NCBI GenBank assembly: GCA_001657315.1
Contig: LYSV01000071.1
Coordinates: 1-64,000 of the forward strand
DNA from: Flammeovirgaceae bacterium BBD 1991-12
GTDB taxonomy: Bacteria; Bacteroidota; Bacteroidia; Cytophagales; Cyclobacteriaceae
DNA: 64,000 nt
Direction: 5' to 3'
The position numbers and the translations under genes were made by a program. Numbering within the stretch: position 1 is the stretch's first letter; every line of letters begins with the position of its first letter. The notes below the pieces were generated by a model. The model made no database searches. It was not told the DNA's origin and saw only the letters and a list, made by a program, of their open reading frames with translations. Positions 26,411 through 35,629 of this stretch are shown here, piece by piece.

Positions 26411-29401
26411 ATGAAATCATCATTACTAAACCTATTGATGTTTATTTCCAGAAAAACGCTTCATATTTTCCTCGTCCAGGTAATGGTAATACAACTTTTG
26501 ATGGCCAGCTCATCCAATAGCCAGGAATTAAAGGACATCAAACTGGCCTTTGAGATCGAAAATGCCCGGTTGGAAGAGGTCTTTGAACAACTGGAAACCG
26601 TTACCTCTTTCAAGTTTGGCTACAGTCATAAGGTACTGTCGTCTCCTACGCGTTATACATTTCATGAATCCGAAATAAGCCTGGAAAAGATACTTAAGCA
26701 TATCGCTGAAAAATCAGACCTGAGCTTCAGAAGAGTGGGAAACCAGATACTTTTTTTCAAGGCCAGATCATCCTCAGAAAAAAGTAAAAAGGTAAGCCAG
26801 GACTATGGTTTCCTTTCGGGAATTATCCAAGATGAAAGCGGCAATTTTTTATCATTCGCCTCTGTCGCCATAAAAGAGCTGGGTACCGGTACGACTGCTG
26901 GACAGGACGGAAAATTCAATTTAAGGCTTCCAGAAGGAACCCACATCATATCAGTTAGCTATGTAGGCTATACAATAGCTGAAAAAAGCGTCCGGATATC
27001 TGCCAACCAAACTACGAGCACCACCATCACACTAAAGGAGGATACCGAGCAACTGGATGAGGTAGTTGTGTACGGGGTACTGACCAGGGGCCAGGCCAAG
27101 GCATTGAATGAACAAAAAAATGCGGACAACATTAAAAATGTGGTTTCCTATGAGCAATTCAGCAAATACCCCGACAGAAATGCGGCAGAAGCCCTTCAAA
27201 GGATCCCCGGTATCGCCATAAGCAGAGATCAGGGTGAAGGTGAATTGGTTTCTATCCGGGGGATGTCGCCTCGCTTCAATGCAGTGCAGGTAAACGGCCA
27301 ACGGATACCAAGTCCTGACCCTGGTACCGACCGCGCAGTAGGACTGGATCTTTTGCAGGTAGACCTGATGGAATCTATTGTTGTGAACAAAACATTGATG
27401 CCCGACATGGATGGCGATGCCATAGGCGGTACCGTCAACTTCAGGCTGAAGCAGGCGCCGGAACAGCCCATCCTGAACATATCAGCCAGTGGCGGGATCA
27501 ATCAGCAACAATCCGAGTTCGACGATTTTGGAAGAAGCCTGCAGGCTTACTCCGTGGTAGCCGGCAATCGTTTTTTCGACAAAAAGTTGGGGATCATCGC
27601 CGCTGCAAGCTATTACCGTACAGACCGGGGCTCCCTGCTTCACCAGTATACCTATGTAGACAATACCGAAGAAATAGAAGAAAAGCGGAATAATGATTAT
27701 GATGTACGTAGAGAGCGATACGGCATAACATTCAGCCCGGATTTCAGATTCAATGAAAACCATAGCCTGAAGCTGGTGGCAAACTATAATGTATATGATG
27801 ATGATGAGATCAGAAGACGGGTAGACTACCTGATAGGTGATGGAGAAGAAGAACGTGAAATACGCAACCGGGGCGAATATCAGACACATTACCTGTACCA
27901 GCTTATTGGTGAGCACAAGTTCAGGGCCTTTGACCTGGATTATAATGTAAGCTTTACTGAAGCCAGGGAAGAGATGCCCGACCGGACATATTGGAGATTC
28001 GCGAGGGACGTGGACTATTCATCACTTTCAAATGAAGAAAGATTCAACCTTACTGTGCTGGATAACCCCGGCGGGGACGATCCCTTATTCCTGAACAGAC
28101 TAAGGTTTGATAACAATGTCAACGAGGACCGGGACTTTTCCAGCAAGCTGGACATAAAAGTTCCTGTAAAGCTCTTTGGTTTGGAAAGTGAAGTAAAGGT
28201 GGGTGGAAAACTGTTGTACAAAGAACGCCTGAGTGACCAGATGAGATCAAATCTCAGTGTGGATTCCGATGTAAACCCGGTATCCTTCAACGGAGGTACA
28301 TTCTCCTTCGAAGACGTCAGATACAACGACCCTGAAGTGGCTGCGTTGGGTCTTGGCGAATTTGTTTTGGATGAAGACCGGGGTGACGGTCAGGATTACA
28401 AAGCAGAGGAGGATGTTCAGGCATTTTATGGAAAGTTTACCCTCAGGCTTACACAGCGACTTTCCGTCGTGACAGGTGCAAGGTTTGAAAGAACAGTCAA
28501 TAAATACACGTCTATACGAGCAGACGATTTCAATGAGATCAATTCATTTGATTATTCCAACATACTGCCATCCGCACAGTTCAGGTACACTCTTTCTGAC
28601 AATGCTCTACTGAGGATAGCCTACAGCACTGGTTTTACACGCCCTCCCTTCAGTTCCCTGATCCCCGGACCTGATAATATAGACGAAGATGAGCGGGTCA
28701 TTTTCCGAAGAAATCCGGAGATCGGGCCCAGTACAGCCAACAATGTGGATATCATTTTTGAGAAATACTCAAAAAACCTCGGTTTGATCTCACTTGGTGC
28801 TTTCGGGAAATTTATCGATGATCAGATCCTTACCCAACGGACGCTGGAAAATATTGACGGGACCAATTTCACCGTATTCCGTTCAATCAACGGAGAAAGT
28901 GCCAGATCCATAGGGGTTGAAGCCTCATTTGTTCACAAATTCATCAATGACGGATTTCCACTCCTGAAATGGTTTGGGATCAACCTGAATTATACGTACG
29001 CATCTTCTGAACAGAAACTTTTCAGCGTTGATGACGACGGACAGGTGGTGAGCAGGACACTGCCCTTTGAAAGTCCGGAACATGTTTTCAACCTGGGCGT
29101 ATTTTATGATAATCCCAATTTAGGACTGACCTTCACCATATCCGGCAACTACAGAGATGCCATCTTCATAGACCCCGGCAATGATGAGTTTTCTGATGTT
29201 TACTTTGACAGCCAGTTTCATATGGACGCTTCAGCAAGTAAAACGATAAAAAACAATTTTTCTGTGTTTGTACAGTTGAACAACCTCACAGATCAGTTGG
29301 AAGAAGAGGTCTTCGGCAACCCCACGGAGGATTTCTCCAGGATACACCAGACTGAGGGATATGGTTTTTGGGGATCGGTTGGTCTAAGGTATAAATTGTA
29401 A
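26411..29401 (+). CDS. TonB-dependent receptor with N-terminal STN signalling domain
   Basis: The 996-aa protein has a signal peptide, an STN domain (about residues 45-110, LEEVFEQLETVTSFKFGYS), a carboxypeptidase-regulatory-like domain (about 130-215, GIIQDESGNFLSFASV), a plug (VVSYEQFSKYPDRNAAEALQ, then GMSPRFNAVQVNG) and a barrel ending GYGFWGSVGLRYKL. It imports a ligand across the outer membrane using TonB energy and signals through STN to FecR. No SusD follows; the stop overlaps a PhoD gene by one base, pointing to a phosphate-containing ligand. Confidence 0.95.
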   Translation: MKSSLLNLLMFISRKTLHIFLVQVMVIQLLMASSSNSQELKDIKLAFEIENARLEEVFEQLETVTSFKFGYSHKVLSSPTRYTFHESEISLEKILKHIAEKSDLSFRRVGNQILFFKARSSSEKSKKVSQDYGFLSGIIQDESGNFLSFASVAIKELGTGTTAGQDGKFNLRLPEGTHIISVSYVGYTIAEKSVRISANQTTSTTITLKEDTEQLDEVVVYGVLTRGQAKALNEQKNADNIKNVVSYEQFSKYPDRNAAEALQRIPGIAISRDQGEGELVSIRGMSPRFNAVQVNGQRIPSPDPGTDRAVGLDLLQVDLMESIVVNKTLMPDMDGDAIGGTVNFRLKQAPEQPILNISASGGINQQQSEFDDFGRSLQAYSVVAGNRFFDKKLGIIAAASYYRTDRGSLLHQYTYVDNTEEIEEKRNNDYDVRRERYGITFSPDFRFNENHSLKLVANYNVYDDDEIRRRVDYLIGDGEEEREIRNRGEYQTHYLYQLIGEHKFRAFDLDYNVSFTEAREEMPDRTYWRFARDVDYSSLSNEERFNLTVLDNPGGDDPLFLNRLRFDNNVNEDRDFSSKLDIKVPVKLFGLESEVKVGGKLLYKERLSDQMRSNLSVDSDVNPVSFNGGTFSFEDVRYNDPEVAALGLGEFVLDEDRGDGQDYKAEEDVQAFYGKFTLRLTQRLSVVTGARFERTVNKYTSIRADDFNEINSFDYSNILPSAQFRYTLSDNALLRIAYSTGFTRPPFSSLIPGPDNIDEDERVIFRRNPEIGPSTANNVDIIFEKYSKNLGLISLGAFGKFIDDQILTQRTLENIDGTNFTVFRSINGESARSIGVEASFVHKFINDGFPLLKWFGINLNYTYASSEQKLFSVDDDGQVVSRTLPFESPEHVFNLGVFYDNPNLGLTFTISGNYRDAIFIDPGNDEFSDVYFDSQFHMDASASKTIKNNFSVFVQLNNLTDQLEEEVFGNPTEDFSRIHQTEGYGFWGSVGLRYKL

Positions 29402-30753
29402 TGCGTAAGATTAAAATACCTGCCACCTGTTGGCTAAGCATCTTCCTTATTTCCGGATACTGTTATGCCCAAAGCACTGTTGGCAACCCGCGAGTGATGC
29501 AGGGCCCCATGATCGGGGTCACTTCTCCCACTTCATGCACTATCTGGCTAAGGATAAGCGGAAGTTTTGATACACAGGTTGAATATTCTGAATATGATAC
29601 ATTCCGCAATGCTTCAAGTACCAGGGTCCAAAAGGCTACAAAGGAAACGGATTATATAATACTCTTCAATATTGACAACTTGAAACCAGACACTGAATAT
29701 TATTACCGGGTCAGGGTCCACGATGGTTGGGACAGTTATCTCAGAAGGATACAACCTTTCCGATTCAAAACCGCTCCTGCCTCCGGAGATAGCAAAAATT
29801 TCAAACTGGCTTACGGGTCATGCGCCCGGTTTCAGTCCGATAGGGTGCAGCCCATCTGGCACGCCATCGAAAAAGAAGATCCCAACCTTTTTATATGGAT
29901 CGGGGACAATATCTATGGTGATGCGCTGGATCCGGATATATTGTTTGAAGAATATATGCGACAGCGTGAAATAGCTTCGTTGCAACCGGTTTTGAGAAAC
30001 ATCTCACATCTTGCCATCTGGGATGATCACGACTTCGGGTTGAACGACCACCATAACACCAATCCCATCAAGGACAAGGCCCTGGACGTGTTTAAAAGAG
30101 TATGGGCAAATCCAGGATACGGCATTCAGGCTGCACCTGGTGTATTCTTTAAATACCAATACGGGAATATAGACTTCTTCTTTGTTGATTGCAGATATTA
30201 CCGGGATCCCAATGAAATGAAGGATTCCCCTCAAAAAACGATGCTTGGCAAAGAACAATTCCAGTGGTTGACAGGGGAACTCAAAAAAAGCACAGCCATT
30301 TTCAAGCTGGTACTGTCTGGAAGCGGATGGTCTAAGGCCAAGGGGCCTGGCGGTGATTCGTGGGCATCATTTCTGTATGAAAGAGATCGTTTATTTGGTT
30401 TTATCAAAGAAAATCAAGTAGAAGGCGTGGTTTTGCTGTCCGGTGATACGCACGTCGGAGAACTCAATGCCATTCCCTGGTCAGAGAAGGGTGGTTATGA
30501 TCTTTATGATCTGGTTAGTTCTCCTCTGGCCCAGCCTACTACGGACTCATGGCTGGTGAGAAAACCGGAAAAACGCATCAGGGATGTATATTTTAAAGGG
30601 CCAAACTATGGACTGATAGAGTTTTACCTGGAAGAAGAACGACCCCACCTGAAATTCTCACTCAAAAATCCAAAAAATGAGGTGGTCATGAGCCCCTTCA
30701 CACTCTACGCGGATGAGTTGAAAAACGGTGTAAGTTCCTGGGAAGGGAAGTAA
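29401..30753 (+). CDS. PhoD-like alkaline phosphatase/phosphodiesterase
   Basis: The 450-aa exported protein has a Sec signal (CWLSIFLISGYCYAQ), an N-terminal fibronectin-like domain (about 30-125, NLKPDTEYYYRVRVHDG) and a PhoD metallophosphatase domain with GDNIYGD, IWDDHDFGLND and LSGDTHVGE. PhoD enzymes cleave phosphomono- and diesters outside the cytoplasm. The ATG overlaps the TonB receptor stop (TAATG), so receptor and enzyme are made together. It may liberate phosphate from the ligand. The C-terminus may be affected by a frame change (see 30734-30871). Confidence 0.92.
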   Translation: MRKIKIPATCWLSIFLISGYCYAQSTVGNPRVMQGPMIGVTSPTSCTIWLRISGSFDTQVEYSEYDTFRNASSTRVQKATKETDYIILFNIDNLKPDTEYYYRVRVHDGWDSYLRRIQPFRFKTAPASGDSKNFKLAYGSCARFQSDRVQPIWHAIEKEDPNLFIWIGDNIYGDALDPDILFEEYMRQREIASLQPVLRNISHLAIWDDHDFGLNDHHNTNPIKDKALDVFKRVWANPGYGIQAAPGVFFKYQYGNIDFFFVDCRYYRDPNEMKDSPQKTMLGKEQFQWLTGELKKSTAIFKLVLSGSGWSKAKGPGGDSWASFLYERDRLFGFIKENQVEGVVLLSGDTHVGELNAIPWSEKGGYDLYDLVSSPLAQPTTDSWLVRKPEKRIRDVYFKGPNYGLIEFYLEEERPHLKFSLKNPKNEVVMSPFTLYADELKNGVSSWEGK

Positions 30754-30871
30754 TGGCTCTGTCTCAGATGAACTGGCCAACAGAGGCATTTTTCTGGGGA
30801 AAGGACAATATGCCAACTGGACCAGTGAAGGAGGATTCGAAGGCAGATGGGTACAGCTCTTCGCTGACTGA
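30734..30871 (+). other. out-of-frame protein-like fragment after the PhoD gene
   Basis: In a frame different from PhoD, an open stretch reads VPGKGSNG, ELANRGIFLGKGQYANW and GRWVQLFAD before TGA 30869-30871. The composition looks like real coding sequence rather than noise, but it has no start of its own. It may be the remnant of a lost gene or a frameshifted C-terminal extension of the phosphatase. I cannot name a family. Confidence 0.3.
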
Positions 30872-30908
30872 TAATTAGTAAAAAGATCTGACGGTATTTG
30901 GAAATAAA

Positions 30909-30948
30909 GAAGGAGGCTGTCTCAAAGGGGCAGCCTTCTTCCTTTTGC
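30909..30948 (+). terminator. terminator of the receptor-phosphatase transcript
   Basis: GAAGGAGGCTG (30909-30919) pairs with CAGCCTTCTTC (30931-30941) with one G-U pair, followed by CTTTTG. This is a strong stem just before the next gene's leader. The remainder of 30754-31099 holds the fragment at 30734-30871 and no other recognisable feature. Confidence 0.65.
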
Positions 30949-31099
30949 TCTGAATAGTATGTTTTCTTCCGATCTCACAAAAAGCATTCTCTTGAGACAC
31001 ATTCTTTTAGCTTTCAACTCTTTGTGATTATTTATCAGGAAGGTTATAATTGAACCATAATAAGGTTTGAAGCGTTCATTCATCGTTTATCAGGACATT

Positions 31100-32536
31100 A
31101 TGAGGCAAAAAATATTCTATCTTCTGTTTAGCACCCTGTTGATCAGTGGGTCTAATGTCCTTTCACAGGGCTACAAATTGGATTTCAGAATTGAAGGTCT
31201 TGCAGATACCACTTTTCTTTTAGGCAATTTCTTTGGCGAGAGCACATATGTCAAAGATACTGCTCAGGCCAACAGCGAGGGGGCATTTACATTTGTAGGA
31301 GACCAGCCCCTGGAGCAGGGCATGTATTTTCTGGTGCTGAACAAAACCCGGCTTTTTGATTTTGTGATCGGTGCTGATCAGGAGTTTAAAATGGCAACAC
31401 GGTATCCGGATTATATTCCCAACCTTAAAATTACCGGGGATGCGGATAACGAACTGTTTCTGAAGGATATGCTGTTCAATGCCGCCAGAAATGAAGAAGC
31501 CAAACCGTATGTGGATGTAGTAAAGGACAGCACTGCCTCCCAGAGCGAAAGAGAAAAGGCCAGAAAAGATCTCAATGCCATCAGCGCAAAGGTAGATACA
31601 CACATAGAACAGGTTATCTCCGAACATCCGAACAGTGTACTGGCTAAGATCATGAAGGCCAACCGGCAGGTGCAGGTACCAGATCCTCCTGTCCTAGAGA
31701 ACGGGAAGGTCGACAGCACCTGGCAGTACCAGTATTATAAAAGCCACTACTGGGACAACTTTGATCTGGCCGACCCTACCCTGCTACGACTATCACAGCC
31801 TGTGTACCGAAAAAAGGTAGAAGAATACCTGGACCGTCTGGTGATCCCCGATCCGGATTCAGTGATACAGGCTATTGATGCTATGGTGGCAGTAGCCGGA
31901 AAGAATACGGATACCTACAAATATCTGGTATGGAGTGTAACATTGAAATATCAGAACCCGAAGATCATGGGGCTGGACAAGGTATTCGTATCGCTGTATG
32001 ACCAGTACTTTGCCTCTGGGGAAATGGATTTCTGGGCCAATGACCAGCTGAAGAAAAACCTAAAGGAAAGAGCTGATCAGCTAAGACTAAGCCTGATTGG
32101 CATGACAGCTCCTAACCTTATCATGCAGAACACTGAGCTTCAACCCCGGGAGCTGCACCATATGAAGAACAAATACACCGTTATCTATTTCTATGATCCG
32201 GATTGCGGACATTGTAAAAAGGAAACTCCGCAGCTAAAGAAGTTTCACGAAGAAAGTAAATACGATGTGGGGGTCTATGCCGTATCCGCAGATACCTCCC
32301 TGGTAAAAATGAAGGACTACATAAGGAATATGGGTATAGCAGACTGGACAAACGTAAATGGGCCCCGTACCTATACAGTAAGCTATCAAAAGCAATATGA
32401 TGCCATGACCACACCTACGATCTATGTACTGGACGAAAGAAAAAAGATCATTGGCAAAAAAATACCGGCTGAGCGTCTTGAAGAATTTCTAGGGCAGTAC
32501 GAAAGAATAGAAGCGAACAGAAAAAACCAAAATTAA
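31100..32536 (+). CDS. exported thioredoxin-fold (TlpA-like) protein with DUF4369/DUF5106-like N-terminus
   Basis: The ATG at 31100 gives 478 aa with a Sec signal (KIFYLLFSTLLISGSNVLSQ); the track start at 31067 is a TTG. Residues about 25-120 follow the DUF4369 beta pattern (FRIEGLADTTFLLGNFFGES), and a helical middle region of the DUF5106 type follows. The C-terminal thioredoxin domain carries DPDCGHCKKE (CxxC 369-372) and a cis-Pro TTPTIYVLD. It likely acts as a periplasmic thiol-disulfide oxidoreductase. Such multi-domain thioredoxins are abundant in Bacteroidota; substrates are unknown. Confidence 0.85.
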   Translation: MRQKIFYLLFSTLLISGSNVLSQGYKLDFRIEGLADTTFLLGNFFGESTYVKDTAQANSEGAFTFVGDQPLEQGMYFLVLNKTRLFDFVIGADQEFKMATRYPDYIPNLKITGDADNELFLKDMLFNAARNEEAKPYVDVVKDSTASQSEREKARKDLNAISAKVDTHIEQVISEHPNSVLAKIMKANRQVQVPDPPVLENGKVDSTWQYQYYKSHYWDNFDLADPTLLRLSQPVYRKKVEEYLDRLVIPDPDSVIQAIDAMVAVAGKNTDTYKYLVWSVTLKYQNPKIMGLDKVFVSLYDQYFASGEMDFWANDQLKKNLKERADQLRLSLIGMTAPNLIMQNTELQPRELHHMKNKYTVIYFYDPDCGHCKKETPQLKKFHEESKYDVGVYAVSADTSLVKMKDYIRNMGIADWTNVNGPRTYTVSYQKQYDAMTTPTIYVLDERKKIIGKKIPAERLEEFLGQYERIEANRKNQN

Positions 32537-32635
32537 ACTTATTTGTAACTTGTTAAAGTGATAAACGTCTTACCTTTATGGGGTTGTAACCCCCGTATTG
32601 GGGTATAACCAGGTCAAAACACAAAATTTAACAAC

Positions 32636-33097
32636 ATGTCTTTTATCAAAAATCTTTTCGGTAAAAAGAAAAAACCTTTCAGAGCCTCATGTGACATCAG
32701 CAAGGAACCCATAGAAAAGGGCTTCGGCTACCTGCTGACTACAGTGCAGGTGGTGTCATCCAAAAAATTCTGGGATAACGTAATGACTGAGCCTGAGACC
32801 ATGTCCTACACGGTATCCCATTTCAAGCAAAATGATGAGATGGCAACAAAAATGAGGTTCATGATCTTTGAGAAGCACAGCACTGTAGACAAGCCATGGA
32901 TGGTGTCCGATTCATACATCCACCTTTTCGATGTGGACAAAAAGGAAGCCAGGGACAATGCCAATAAATGGTGGGAGCAGGAAGGTGCTTTTTCTCCTGA
33001 TGCTATAGGCAAGGCGGAAGATATGATGGAATCCGGCCAGTATGAAGAGATCAAGAAATACGCTGTGATGGAAGCCGGCAGGGAAAGGGTAGCCTAA
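32636..33097 (+). CDS. hypothetical protein
   Basis: This 153-aa soluble protein is not recognised. It opens with a very basic segment (NLFGKKKKPFRASCDISKEP). KPWMVSDSYIHLFDVDKKEA and a KWWEQEGAF-type block lie in the second half. There is no signal peptide. A weak promoter-like TTG-N18-TACCTTTA lies at 32550-32578, about 58 bp before the ATG. It is monocistronic, between a thioredoxin gene and a repeat-containing gap. Confidence 0.6.
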   Translation: MSFIKNLFGKKKKPFRASCDISKEPIEKGFGYLLTTVQVVSSKKFWDNVMTEPETMSYTVSHFKQNDEMATKMRFMIFEKHSTVDKPWMVSDSYIHLFDVDKKEARDNANKWWEQEGAFSPDAIGKAEDMMESGQYEEIKKYAVMEAGRERVA

Positions 33098-33231
33098 CCA
33101 GTCTCCTTTATTTCGTTCATTTTCAGGGTTTCGTTCCACCCAAAGATTTTTCGGTCTTTAAGTATTCGATATATTCTATCGGTAATACGTATGGCCTTGT
33201 CCTTTCCTTTTTGACCCGTTGTGGAGATCAT
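33094..33231 (-). CDS. possible small basic protein
   Basis: A 45-codon minus-strand ORF (ATG 33231) encodes a lysine/arginine-rich peptide with KAIRITDRIYRILKDRKIFG in its middle. It overlaps the stop of 32636-33097 by four bases in convergent orientation. The composition is protein-like, but there is no homologue I can name and no clear ribosome-binding site, so it may be chance or a degraded gene. Confidence 0.22.
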   Translation of the reverse strand: MISTTGQKGKDKAIRITDRIYRILKDRKIFGWNETLKMNEIKETG

Positions 33232-33423
33232 AAAAATGCGGCCTGAACTGTACCAAACTAAAAAGGAGGTGTTTGGGAAAAGACTAAATTAGTTGCTGCA
33301 TACCTTTTCCAGGGCAATTTGTCCAGGAAAGGCATGCCGGTCTTGCGTTAAAACCTGAGTTTCGATAATCATTTCCGGCTTTGAGGATATCCAGGGTAGT
33401 TTTATCCATCACACTTAGTGAAC

Positions 33424-33485
33424 CTTTGTGCTTTCGTGCCTTTGTGGCCTGGAAAGCTTCGCCACAAAGGCACGAAAGCACAAAG
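33424..33485. repeat. 25-bp perfect inverted repeat, dispersed family
   Basis: The arms 33424-33448 and 33461-33485 (CTTTGTGCTTTCGTGCCTTT... and complement) pair perfectly over 12 nt. One arm recurs at 58111-58136 with two changes. It lies in a 556-bp gap (33098-33653) that otherwise holds a weak 65-aa minus ORF (33284-33481) overlapping the repeat and a doubtful small ORF at 33094-33231. Confidence 0.7.
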
Positions 33486-33653
33486 AATCACAAAAACATT
33501 TTCTTTCTCGTTTAATTCCAACGTATTATTAGATCGAAACTCAGGTTATAAGTGGATTGTCTGCCCCATGCATGGCTTCAGCAGAGACTGACTAAAGCAC
33601 TCAGACCCTAAACCTCCTTATCCTGTTTTCAAATAATTTACCTCACATCTGCT

Positions 33654-35369
33654 CTAATCAGCCGCTCCGTCCTTACTGCCTACCTGGTCCATGTCGTTCT
33701 TTCGCATGTATTCCAACAGTCCCCGCGCCTCATCGATCGGGATGTTTTGGTTGGGCATACGGGTGAGGCACTCCTCCAGCAGCTTTCGGGCTTCTTCATC
33801 CTCCTCGAGCATGACATCTACATTGGTGATCATATTCATGATCCACTCCGGCGATCGTTTGTTGGTGATCCCGGCCCAGCCGGGTCCTACCACACGTTCA
33901 GCATTCAGTTTATGACAGCCGGAGCATTTTGTTTCGAATGATTTTTTTCCAATACCGATCAGCCTGTCTACCAGGGGGTCAGTCAGCTGTATGTCCTCTA
34001 CCTGCCCTACTCCCTTAGATACTTCCTCCTTCGGAGTGGATTCCGGCTGGTCCGTTTCAGCATTTTTTGTTCCGCCACCACAGGCGAAAATCACCGAGCC
34101 TAAAGACAGCATAAAAACAGATTTGTAAACTTTCATTGCGATTTGGTTTAAGGTATTCAATTTAATTAACTCCATCACCTGACCCGTAAAGGCACAAAGC
34201 ACTCCCACAGGCAACAGGCTGCTGGCAATAAAAATAATTACATAATAACCAGGCATAAAGCCAAGTCCGGTCCAGAACATGGTTCCCTGACTGAACAAAA
34301 CAAGTTCCATCAGTACAAAACCCGCCAGTATCAACCACCAACCCACTTTCGAGATCAGCTTATTTGTAGTAAAATACTGCTTTTGCAAACCATAGGCAAT
34401 AAGAAACAGGGTGATCATCCCCAGTAGTATCAGGTGAAAGAACCCAATTACATACAAGCGTATGGTATAGGATATGACCGCTACGGAAGGAATGACCACC
34501 AATAATTGAATGATAACTTTCAAAACGAACGACAGCAGCGCCGCACGGCTGAAGATCCTTACCATCAGGTTTACATTGGACAAATACGCTCTACCTGCAG
34601 AGCGTACAATGCGAAGAAAAAAATACAATGCTCCTACCTGGAGTACCACACCCAGGCCGTTGACGTAAAACATTATTTCATCGGGTGCCGCCCATGACAA
34701 GGCCAGCGCGAAGGTTAGCAGTGTGGACAGCATCAGGAGCACAAAAAAGGTTTTATGATCCCTTGGGGAAAAGGAAATACCAAACTCTTCCATCACTCTG
34801 AAAAAGAGGGAAAGTGCCGCAAAAGTGAACCATCCGTTGAATTGAAAATGCAGAAAGAACTGAACGGATCCATGATAGTAGGCAAAATATTCATTCCCCT
34901 GAGACATGACCACTGCCAGCGACCAGATACCTGCCGTAGAAAGTACCAGCCAGAGGAGTGCCGCGCGGAAAAAAAGATCACCTCGTGACTTTAGCCATAC
35001 CTTGCGTACAAAGGCATAGGCGAGGAAAAGGTAAATAGTGGAAAAAACTATGGAAACCGGACCATAACCCTGAATAGGAAATGAAACCAGCATACCCAAA
35101 ATACTGGCCTGAGTTAAAAAAAACAGAATGAAAAAGGTCTTGTCCGGTGCACGGTCCACTGGACGATGGTAAAGAAAAACAGTAAGCAACAGATACAGCC
35201 AGCCCAGCATGGCCACATGAGAATGGCCATGAAGGACGTTCTTATAACTCAGGCCGGAGATCTCCTGGATAAATGCAAACCTGAGCAGTAGCCCGAGGCA
35301 GGCCGCCGCAAAAAGGTTAAAAAGAGGGACAATCCCCACCCATTTGTATTGGTTTACAAAAGAATTCAT
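33654..35369 (-). CDS. multi-pass membrane protein fused to a lipoprotein-type cytochrome c
   Basis: From ATG 35369 the protein has 571 aa. Residues 1-400 form about twelve hydrophobic helices with histidine motifs HGHSHVAMLGW and FFLHFQFNGWF, reminiscent of haem-copper-oxidase-like membrane proteins. At 412-430 an internal KVYKSVFMLSLGSVIFAC segment is a perfect lipoprotein signal with its lipobox. It is followed by an acidic linker and a class I cytochrome c with CSGCH (482-486). Normally these would be two proteins. The reader may be a true fusion, or the second part may start at the internal ATG 34136. Confidence 0.72.
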   Translation of the reverse strand: MNSFVNQYKWVGIVPLFNLFAAACLGLLLRFAFIQEISGLSYKNVLHGHSHVAMLGWLYLLLTVFLYHRPVDRAPDKTFFILFFLTQASILGMLVSFPIQGYGPVSIVFSTIYLFLAYAFVRKVWLKSRGDLFFRAALLWLVLSTAGIWSLAVVMSQGNEYFAYYHGSVQFFLHFQFNGWFTFAALSLFFRVMEEFGISFSPRDHKTFFVLLMLSTLLTFALALSWAAPDEIMFYVNGLGVVLQVGALYFFLRIVRSAGRAYLSNVNLMVRIFSRAALLSFVLKVIIQLLVVIPSVAVISYTIRLYVIGFFHLILLGMITLFLIAYGLQKQYFTTNKLISKVGWWLILAGFVLMELVLFSQGTMFWTGLGFMPGYYVIIFIASSLLPVGVLCAFTGQVMELIKLNTLNQIAMKVYKSVFMLSLGSVIFACGGGTKNAETDQPESTPKEEVSKGVGQVEDIQLTDPLVDRLIGIGKKSFETKCSGCHKLNAERVVGPGWAGITNKRSPEWIMNMITNVDVMLEEDEEARKLLEECLTRMPNQNIPIDEARGLLEYMRKNDMDQVGSKDGAAD

Positions 35370-35629
35370 CCTGATTGGTCGAGTTCTATATTCAAATGAC
35401 AGATCCCGATGGGCTGCCACAGTTACATCTCAACTCAATAAATATAAAGCTTGTTAAAGAGGTCGGGGATATTTGCAATCACTTAGCAAACTGATATTTA
35501 TCAGTTTACGAAAGAACGATTTTAAGCATATGGGCCGGATGTACTTCAGAAGAAAGTTATAAGAGGAAGTGGGGCAGATCAGACATCGATTTTTGTGATA
35601 ATCAGTGATTTAAGGCACAACTTCTCCGT

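Noticed and set aside
26411-30753. Reading the TonB receptor locus as a polysaccharide utilisation locus
   Set aside because: No SusD gene and no glycoside hydrolase follow; a phosphatase does.
32550-32578. TTG-N18-TACCTTTA promoter-like sequence before the 32636 gene
   Set aside because: Spacer is short and the last base of the -7 box does not match; not listed as a feature.
33284-33481. 65-aa minus-strand ORF in the 33.1-33.65 kb gap
   Set aside because: Its first part is encoded by the inverted repeat, which makes an independent gene unlikely.
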